The position numbers and the translations under genes were made by a program. A stretch of DNA of 18,824 nucleotides, taken from NCBI GenBank assembly GCA_017418585.1, contig JAFONG010000098.1, positions 1 to 18,824 of the forward strand, read 5' to 3'. This document shows positions 14,097 to 18,824 of this stretch, in pieces; positions within the stretch are counted from its first letter, which is position 1, and every line of letters begins with the position of its first letter. Source of the DNA: Erysipelotrichaceae bacterium (GTDB lineage Bacteria > Bacillota_I > Bacilli_A > Erysipelotrichales > Erysipelotrichaceae). The notes under the pieces are model-generated. The model searched no databases and had not been told where the DNA came from. It was given only the letters and a program-made list of their open reading frames with translations.

Positions 14097-14942
14097 AAAG
14101 GAAATTACCTCGTCGATCAGTTTCGGCGGAGTAGATGCTCCGGCTGTCACGTAGATCTTATCGACATCCTTTAGATCTTCTATATCGATATCTTTATAGC
14201 TTTGAATCAGAAAAACCTTTCTGATTCCTTTTTTTCTGCCGATATCCGCCAGTTTTCCCGTATTGTTCGACTTGACGTCGCCTACGACATACAGAAGATC
14301 GCAGTCTTCGAGATCGTTTACCGCAAGTTGCCTGGATGAAGTTGCGTTGCAGATCTCACCCTCTGTGACGATATCGGGATACTTTTCTTTTGCGGCTTTC
14401 ATCAGATCCGACAGTTCTAGATAGGACATGGTCGTCTGATTGGTCAGAAAGACTTTATCGTTGCCGATCTGCAGATGATCAAGATCTGCTTCATCGGTCA
14501 CTAGGTGGATTCTTTCCGAAATCGACAGTACGGCTTCAGCTTCCGGATGCTTTCTTTTGCCAAAGTAAATGACATCAAAGCCTCTGTCCAGGTATTCTTT
14601 AATGATGTTCTGGGTTTTTAGGACGTCCACACAGGTCGCATCCACGTAGCGCAGACCTTTAGCTTTGGCTTTTTCCTTGATCGAATCGGCGATCCCGTGT
14701 GCCGTAAAAATGACGATACCCTCGACAATTTCATCAAGCAGATCGGCCTTGCTCTTGAACGTATCATCCAGTGTAATGATTCCCAGATCGGCCAGTTCTT
14801 TTGAAACATAGGAATTATGCACCAGCATTCCCAGCACGTAAATCTTCTCGTTTGGATTTTCTTCCCTGGTCTTTTTTGCCAGGCGAATGGCGTTCACCAC
14901 ACCTTTGCAATAGCCGCTTGGAACCACTTTCCTTATTTCCAT
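14061..14942 (-). CDS. ispH: 4-hydroxy-3-methylbut-2-enyl diphosphate reductase
   Basis: Last enzyme of the MEP isoprenoid pathway: reduces HMBPP to IPP and DMAPP using a 4Fe-4S cluster; products feed undecaprenyl lipid carriers for cell-wall synthesis. All three cluster cysteines are visible (GYC at 12, ATC at 104, EIC at 198), with substrate histidines in LVHNSYV (42), TAHGI (82) and KHPEAEA (132, with Glu 134), plus TNQTT and the C-terminal GASTPP. The length is 293 residues from the ATG at 14942. A GTG at 14957 extends the frame by five residues but overlaps the -10 element, so I reject it. The ATG has no Shine-Dalgarno and a TATAAT six bases away, predicting a leaderless mRNA. In B. subtilis ispH (yqfP) also neighbours the cshB helicase gene. 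Confidence 0.95.
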   Translation of the reverse strand: MEIRKVVPSGYCKGVVNAIRLAKKTREENPNEKIYVLGMLVHNSYVSKELADLGIITLDDTFKSKADLLDEIVEGIVIFTAHGIADSIKEKAKAKGLRYVDATCVDVLKTQNIIKEYLDRGFDVIYFGKRKHPEAEAVLSISERIHLVTDEADLDHLQIGNDKVFLTNQTTMSYLELSDLMKAAKEKYPDIVTEGEICNATSSRQLAVNDLEDCDLLYVVGDVKSNNTGKLADIGRKKGIRKVFLIQSYKDIDIEDLKDVDKIYVTAGASTPPKLIDEVISFLSSQSADQLTD

Positions 14943-14956
14943 AAACTCATTATACA
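14943..14956 (-). promoter_or_regulatory. -10 promoter of ispH, predicted leaderless
   Basis: Read on the minus strand: TG directly followed by TATAAT (hexamer at 14954-14949), then six bases (GAGTTT) to the ATG at 14942. No Shine-Dalgarno is present, so the transcript should begin at the ATG. Confidence 0.55.
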
Positions 14957-14961
14957 CAATA

Positions 14962-14978
14962 TGGTAGAATATATGAGG
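14962..14978 (+). promoter_or_regulatory. Extended -10 promoter of the helicase gene, near-leaderless
   Basis: TGGTAGAAT (14962-14970), then eight bases to the ATG at 14979. Predicted start 14977-14979 leaves a leader of zero to two bases. The hexamer is separated by only ten bases from the oppositely oriented ispH -10. Confidence 0.5.
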
Positions 14979-16316
14979 ATGAACACAAAGCTCAAGGAAA
15001 GCACACAGAAATTCGTCGAACTGAACGGTTTCAAGGAACTGACAGCCGTTCAGAACGAGGTTTTAAAATACACTTCCGGGCACAAGGATATCATCGCTTT
15101 ATCCAAGACAGGAACAGGAAAGACACACGCCTATCTGATTCCCGTCATGGAGATGATCAACCCCCAGTCGGACAAGACGCAGGTGCTGATTTCGCTGCCT
15201 ACCAGAGAACTGGCTTATCAGGTCTATCAGAATTCCCTGCTGATGAAAGAAGTCTTTCCGGATCTGAGGATTCAGCTTGCGGCGGGAGGGACCGATAAAA
15301 ACAGGTCTATCAGCAGACTTGAAAAGACCCCGCACATTGTCATCGGTACCCCGGGCAGAATCAAGGATCTGTTTGTATCCAATGCTTTGAGAGTCGATTT
15401 CGTCCAGATGTTCATCATCGATGAAGCGGACATGACTCTCGAATTCGGTTTCCTGGAAGACATCGATGCGGTATTCTCCCACATGGTGAAAGATCCGCAG
15501 GTCTTGTGTTTTTCTGCGACCTTCCCGGAAGAATTGCACGTTTTCGTCAGGAAATACCTGAATAATCCGAAAACCGTCATCGTTACCGACAAGAAAAGAG
15601 ATCCAAGGATCAGACACGTTCTGATCAACTGCAAGCACAAAGAATACAGGGAAACGCTCTATGACATTCTGGGCGGCTTTCAGCCGTATGTATGTCTGAT
15701 ATTCGCCAATACAAAAGATGAAGCAAACGAAACCTATCAGTACTTAAGCGACAGAGGGATCAAGGCTCTGCTGATTCACGGGGGCCTGGAATCCAGAGAA
15801 CGTCAGAAAGCCATCAAGGATCTGCAGGCCAAGAAATATACGTACGTCATTGCATCGGATGTTGCATCCAGAGGCATCGACATCGACGGAATCTCCCATG
15901 TCGTATCGCTGGGTCTGCCGAAGCAGCTGCAGTTCTACATGCACAGAGCCGGCAGAACAGGCAGGAACGAGAAGGATGGAACCTGTTATCTGCTTTACAA
16001 GGAAAGCGATATTCCTCAGATCAAGATCCTGGCATCAAAAGGAATCAGTTTCACTGCCAGAGAATACAAGAGAGGACAGTGGAAAGAAGCCGGCAATCCG
16101 ACAAAAAAGAAACAGTTCAAGACTGATCTGAACGAAAAAGAGATCGTCAAGACGCTCTACAGAAAGAACGAAAAAGTCAAACCGAACTACAAAAAGAAAA
16201 AGAACCAGGAAGTAGAGAGAATCAAGCGTAAAAAAAGAAGAGAGTTCATCCAGTCCAAGATCAAGGAAGAAAGGATTGAACGCTACAAACAAAATCAGAG
16301 AAACAGGGATAAATAG
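14979..16316 (+). CDS. cshB: DEAD-box RNA helicase, CshB type
   Basis: An ATP-dependent RNA helicase, probably acting on structured RNA or ribosome precursors. From the ATG at 14979 it has 445 residues. RecA domain 1 carries a Q motif (LTAVQ, 21-25), Walker A SKTGTGKT (42-49; the usual first A is S), PTRELAYQ, TPGRI, DEAD (148-151) and SAT (179-181). RecA domain 2 carries HGG, SDVASRGIDI and HRAGRTGR (322-329). A Lys/Arg-rich tail of about 75 residues ends the protein, as in cold-shock helicases. CshB is preferred because B. subtilis cshB (yqfR) sits beside ispH. In-frame ATGs at 14961 and 14973 exist but overlap or crowd the -10 element. A terminator overlaps its stop codon. Confidence 0.88.
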   Translation: MNTKLKESTQKFVELNGFKELTAVQNEVLKYTSGHKDIIALSKTGTGKTHAYLIPVMEMINPQSDKTQVLISLPTRELAYQVYQNSLLMKEVFPDLRIQLAAGGTDKNRSISRLEKTPHIVIGTPGRIKDLFVSNALRVDFVQMFIIDEADMTLEFGFLEDIDAVFSHMVKDPQVLCFSATFPEELHVFVRKYLNNPKTVIVTDKKRDPRIRHVLINCKHKEYRETLYDILGGFQPYVCLIFANTKDEANETYQYLSDRGIKALLIHGGLESRERQKAIKDLQAKKYTYVIASDVASRGIDIDGISHVVSLGLPKQLQFYMHRAGRTGRNEKDGTCYLLYKESDIPQIKILASKGISFTAREYKRGQWKEAGNPTKKKQFKTDLNEKEIVKTLYRKNEKVKPNYKKKKNQEVERIKRKKRREFIQSKIKEERIERYKQNQRNRDK

Positions 16317-16329
16317 CCCTGTTTCTTTT
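16298..16329 (+). terminator. Intrinsic terminator overlapping the helicase stop codon
   Basis: GAAACAGGG (16300-16308) pairs with CCCTGTTTC (16317-16325) around an eight-base loop that contains the TAG stop (16314-16316), followed by TTTT (16326-16329). The T tract runs directly into the -10 element of the next gene. Confidence 0.8.
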
Positions 16330-16342
16330 GTATAATTGGTAT
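16329..16342 (+). promoter_or_regulatory. -10 promoter of the MATE gene, predicted leaderless
   Basis: TG directly followed by a perfect TATAAT (16331-16336), then six bases (TGGTAT) to the ATG at 16343. No Shine-Dalgarno is present. A 17-base spacing would put any -35 inside the upstream terminator loop (GATAAA), a poor match. Confidence 0.55.
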
Positions 16343-17692
16343 ATGGAATTCAGGAAATACATCGGTGATCAGGATTTCTACAGGAAGGTGTTAAGAATAG
16401 CCCTTCCTTGTGCCCTGTCGCAGCTTCTGCTGAGCTGCCGTTCCATCCTAAGTTCCATCATGGTATCTTCGATCGGAATGGTTACGGCTGTCGGGAATGC
16501 TGTAAACGTCCTGAATCTTCATGATTATCTCCTGTGGGGGATTGAAGCGGGAGCCGCGCTGTTCGGTGCTCAGTTCTTCGGTGCAAAACAGTACAAGAAC
16601 ATGGCCAGGACTCAGGGACTGTTTCTGATGCTGTCCATGCTGAATGCCGCCGTCTGGATCTTTGCCACTTTCGTTTTCGGCGACAGACTGCTGCTGTTCT
16701 ATCTCAACGATACCGAGATCTTGCCGTATTCCTTGACTTATCTAAAATACGTTATGGTATCGGTCGTCTTCATGTGTTTCTCATTATCCTTCAAATGCAT
16801 GTATCAGGCCATGCACAGAACCAGAGTCACCTTTATCATGTCTCTAAGTTATGTTCTCTGCAACATCGTCTGCAACTATCTGTTTATTTTTGTGTTCAAA
16901 CAGGGTGTAGCAGGTGCCGGTATGGCTATTCTGATCAGCGAGTTCATCTGTGCCGCCGGTGCAGTGATCTATACTTTAAAAACCGGACCTGTATTCTCTC
17001 TGGGATTAAAAGAAATGTTCTCGTTCGACCTCGGTTTCATCAAGCCTTTTATTCAGAAAATCCTGCCGATCGCGTTCAACGAAATGCTGTTCGGATTCGG
17101 ACAGTCGCTGTTCAATAAAGCCTACGGCATGCTGGGAAGTTCTTCCATGGAAGTGATCTACATCGGATCTGAAATACTCTCACTGGCTCTGTTTGTCGTA
17201 TGGGGCTATGGAGAGGCGGTATCCATTCTTACCGGTACGCTGCTGGGAAGGGGACGCATCGAAGAAGCCAAGGAGGAATCCCGCTATCATCTTGGCTTAT
17301 CCTTTCTTGCAGGTGTACTGCTGTGGCTGTTCATGATCCTGCTAAGCCCGCTTTTCCTGCATCTTTACCATATCAGCGATCCAGTTACCTATGACGCCTG
17401 TAAAGGACTTCTTGCCGTCTACGGTTTCAAGGCTTTTCTGAGAGTCTTCACCTATGTCATGTTCTGTACATTGAAAGCGGGAGGCGATTCAAGGATCTAC
17501 AATCTTCTCGATTCCGGCATCATGTATGCGGTTGGAATACCGATCGCCTTCGGCGGAGTTTATCTGGGTGTTCAGAATATCGTAGTACTCGTATTGCTGT
17601 GCCAGATCGAACAGGTCGTAAGATTCGTTCTGACTTTAAAAAGATATAATAGTTACAAATGGGCAAATAATCTGACAAGGCTGGTGAATTAA
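16343..17692 (+). CDS. MATE family efflux transporter
   Basis: A 449-residue inner-membrane antiporter of the MATE branch of the MOP superfamily, expected to export drugs or other cationic compounds using a sodium or proton gradient. About 12 hydrophobic segments are visible. Characteristic stretches are RIALPCALSQLLLSCRSILS, AVGNAVNVLNL, GIEAGAALFGAQFFGAKQYKN and, in the second half, FNEMLFGFGQSLFNKAYGMLG with GYGEAVSILTGTLLGRGRIEEAK (in parts). The start is set to ATG 16343 rather than the in-frame TTG at 16328, because the latter lies in the terminator and promoter. Substrate unknown. It ends one base before the rimO start, so the two are probably co-transcribed. Confidence 0.9.
   Translation: MEFRKYIGDQDFYRKVLRIALPCALSQLLLSCRSILSSIMVSSIGMVTAVGNAVNVLNLHDYLLWGIEAGAALFGAQFFGAKQYKNMARTQGLFLMLSMLNAAVWIFATFVFGDRLLLFYLNDTEILPYSLTYLKYVMVSVVFMCFSLSFKCMYQAMHRTRVTFIMSLSYVLCNIVCNYLFIFVFKQGVAGAGMAILISEFICAAGAVIYTLKTGPVFSLGLKEMFSFDLGFIKPFIQKILPIAFNEMLFGFGQSLFNKAYGMLGSSSMEVIYIGSEILSLALFVVWGYGEAVSILTGTLLGRGRIEEAKEESRYHLGLSFLAGVLLWLFMILLSPLFLHLYHISDPVTYDACKGLLAVYGFKAFLRVFTYVMFCTLKAGGDSRIYNLLDSGIMYAVGIPIAFGGVYLGVQNIVVLVLLCQIEQVVRFVLTLKRYNSYKWANNLTRLVN
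17645..17650 (+). promoter_or_regulatory. Possible internal -10 element before rimO
   Basis: A perfect TATAAT inside the end of the MATE gene, 43 bases before the rimO ATG. No -35 or TG extension is visible. It would give a leader of about 37 bases retaining the AAGG/GGTGA ribosome site, so rimO could have its own promoter. Confidence 0.3.
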
Positions 17693-17693
17693 C

Positions 17694-18824
17694 ATGAAAG
17701 TTGGTTTTATCTCATTGGGTTGCGCAAAGAATCTGGTCGACAGCGAAAACATCATCGCTCTTTTCGATGATCCGTTTTTTGAGTACGAATATGATCTGAA
17801 GCAGTGCGAAGCGATTCTGATCAATACCTGCGGATTTATTCTGAGCGCAAAAGAAGAAGCGATCGATACGATACTGGAGATCGCATCATACAAGCAGGAC
17901 AGACTGAAGAAGCTGATTGTTACCGGCTGCTTCGTACAGCGCTATTATGAGGAGTGTCTGGAAGAATTCCCGGAAGTCGATCTGTTTATACCGATCAGGG
18001 ACTATGACCGTCTTCCCGAGCTTCTATCGGAGTTGTTTGGCCATCGTTTCATCAATACCTACGGCAAGAACCGCAAGCTGGTAAACAGCAGCTATACGGC
18101 TTATCTGCGTATTTCCGACGGCTGCGACAACCGCTGTGCCTACTGCGCCATCCCTTTGATCAGAGGCAACTGCCGTTCTTTCTCTATCGAGGAGAACGTA
18201 GAAGAGGCGAAACGCCTTCTTCAGATGGGTGTTAAGGAACTGAATGTGGTAGCCCAGGACACGACCTATTACGGACACGATCTTTACGGCAGATTTGCCC
18301 TGAAGGATCTGATCAAAGAACTGGATCAGCTGGATTTCAAGTGGATCCGCATTCTGTACATGTATCCGGATGAGATCGAAGAAGATCTCTTGGTCGAAAT
18401 GAGCAGATGCAGACGCGTTCTTCCGTATTTCGATATCCCGATTCAGTATGGCAACGACCGGATCCTGAAACTGATGAACAGAAGAGGCAGTGTACAGCTG
18501 ATCAGGGAAAAGATCGCCCTGATCCGGAAGTACTTCCCGGATGCCGTGATCAGAACGACGCTGATCGTCGGCTTTCCGCATGAGACGCCGGAAACTTTCA
18601 GCGATACCCTGGAACTTGTCAGGGAGATCCGTTTCGATTCCTTAGGCGCATTTACTTTCTCGCCGGAAGAAGACACCAAAGCCTGTGAGATGGATGAGCA
18701 GGTCGACGAAGAAACAAAGAATCAAAGATATGAGGAACTGATGCTTCTGCAGCGGCAGATCATTGAAGAAAAGAACCGGGAGAAGATCGGAAAGACCTAT
18801 GTCACCCTGATCGAAAGATATGAA
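17694..18824 (+). CDS. rimO: Ribosomal protein S12 methylthiotransferase, 3' end cut by window edge
   Basis: A radical-SAM enzyme that adds a methylthio group to an aspartate of ribosomal protein S12. The frame is open for 377 codons to the right edge, so roughly the last 60 residues (most of the TRAM RNA-binding domain) are outside. The N-terminal UPF0004 domain starts GFISLGCAKNLVDSE, the hallmark of RimO rather than MiaB, with auxiliary-cluster cysteines at 10, 46 and 79. The radical-SAM triad is CDNRCAYC (144, 148, 151). Further on come VVAQDTTYYG, YMYPDEI and TLIVGFPHET. The ATG at 17694 follows the MATE stop by one base, with GGTGA at 17683-17687. Confidence 0.95.
   Translation, partial: MKVGFISLGCAKNLVDSENIIALFDDPFFEYEYDLKQCEAILINTCGFILSAKEEAIDTILEIASYKQDRLKKLIVTGCFVQRYYEECLEEFPEVDLFIPIRDYDRLPELLSELFGHRFINTYGKNRKLVNSSYTAYLRISDGCDNRCAYCAIPLIRGNCRSFSIEENVEEAKRLLQMGVKELNVVAQDTTYYGHDLYGRFALKDLIKELDQLDFKWIRILYMYPDEIEEDLLVEMSRCRRVLPYFDIPIQYGNDRILKLMNRRGSVQLIREKIALIRKYFPDAVIRTTLIVGFPHETPETFSDTLELVREIRFDSLGAFTFSPEEDTKACEMDEQVDEETKNQRYEELMLLQRQIIEEKNREKIGKTYVTLIERYE

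Noticed and set aside
14817..14978. N-terminal extension of the helicase starting at 14817
   Set aside because: It runs antisense through the start of ispH and over both promoters. Helicase similarity begins at about ATG 14979.
15099..15638. 179-codon minus-strand open frame opposite the helicase
   Set aside because: It mirrors conserved helicase motifs and has no start signal.
18024..18581. 185-codon minus-strand open frame near the right edge
   Set aside because: It is antisense to the radical-SAM core of rimO, whose cysteine motifs are intact.

Overview
This window looks like ordinary low-to-mid GC chromosomal DNA from a member of the Bacillota (Firmicutes), plausibly the Erysipelotrichia. 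That rests on a Bacillus-like gene order (murC, a ytxG-type and a ytxH-type gene, ccpA, tyrS), a CcpA-type LacI regulator, an ispH gene next to a CshB-type DEAD-box helicase, and several small lipoproteins. The class-level placement is inference. There are no tRNA or rRNA genes, intact insertion sequences, prophage genes or CRISPR arrays.

Layout. 1-1261 is the 3' part of glucose-6-phosphate isomerase, ending at a bidirectional terminator shared with a convergent methyltransferase gene (1290-1934, minus). 2092-3735 is a two-gene unit: a compact fucose/arabinose-isomerase-like protein and cytidine deaminase, closed by a perfect hairpin at 3797-3821. 3736-4067 (332 bases) has no intact gene; it holds that hairpin, a decayed minus-strand coding remnant and a second terminator-like hairpin. 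4068-8756 is a run of seven plus-strand genes: a CpaB-like SAF protein, a VanZ-family membrane protein, a small lipoprotein, RadC, a second lipoprotein, an acidic disordered protein with two SPI(F/Y)G motifs, and MurC. A terminator overlaps the murC stop. 8837-14096 is a six-gene unit: YtxG-like and YtxH-like envelope proteins, CcpA, TyrS, a lipoprotein and a MurJ/YtgP-type flippase. A near-consensus cre site lies over its promoter. ispH (minus) converges on the flippase with a 36-base overlap and diverges from the cshB-type helicase with only 36 bases between start codons. A MATE exporter and RimO (cut by the right edge) complete the window.

The genes serve central housekeeping: upper glycolysis and its control (Pgi, CcpA), cell-wall precursor synthesis and flipping (MurC, MurJ, and IspH for the isoprenoid lipid carrier), translation and RNA metabolism (TyrS, RimO, CshB), and pyrimidine salvage (Cdd).

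The most striking signal is in the start sites. At four genes a -10 element, extended in two cases, sits exactly six bases before the start codon with no ribosome-binding site, and a fifth has eight bases. This geometry puts transcription start on the start codon, so leaderless mRNAs are predicted, while genes inside operons keep Shine-Dalgarno sequences. I found no clearly novel multi-gene system. The best candidates for undescribed biology are the leaderless start architecture, the CcpA auto-control site, and the SPI(F/Y)G protein before murC.
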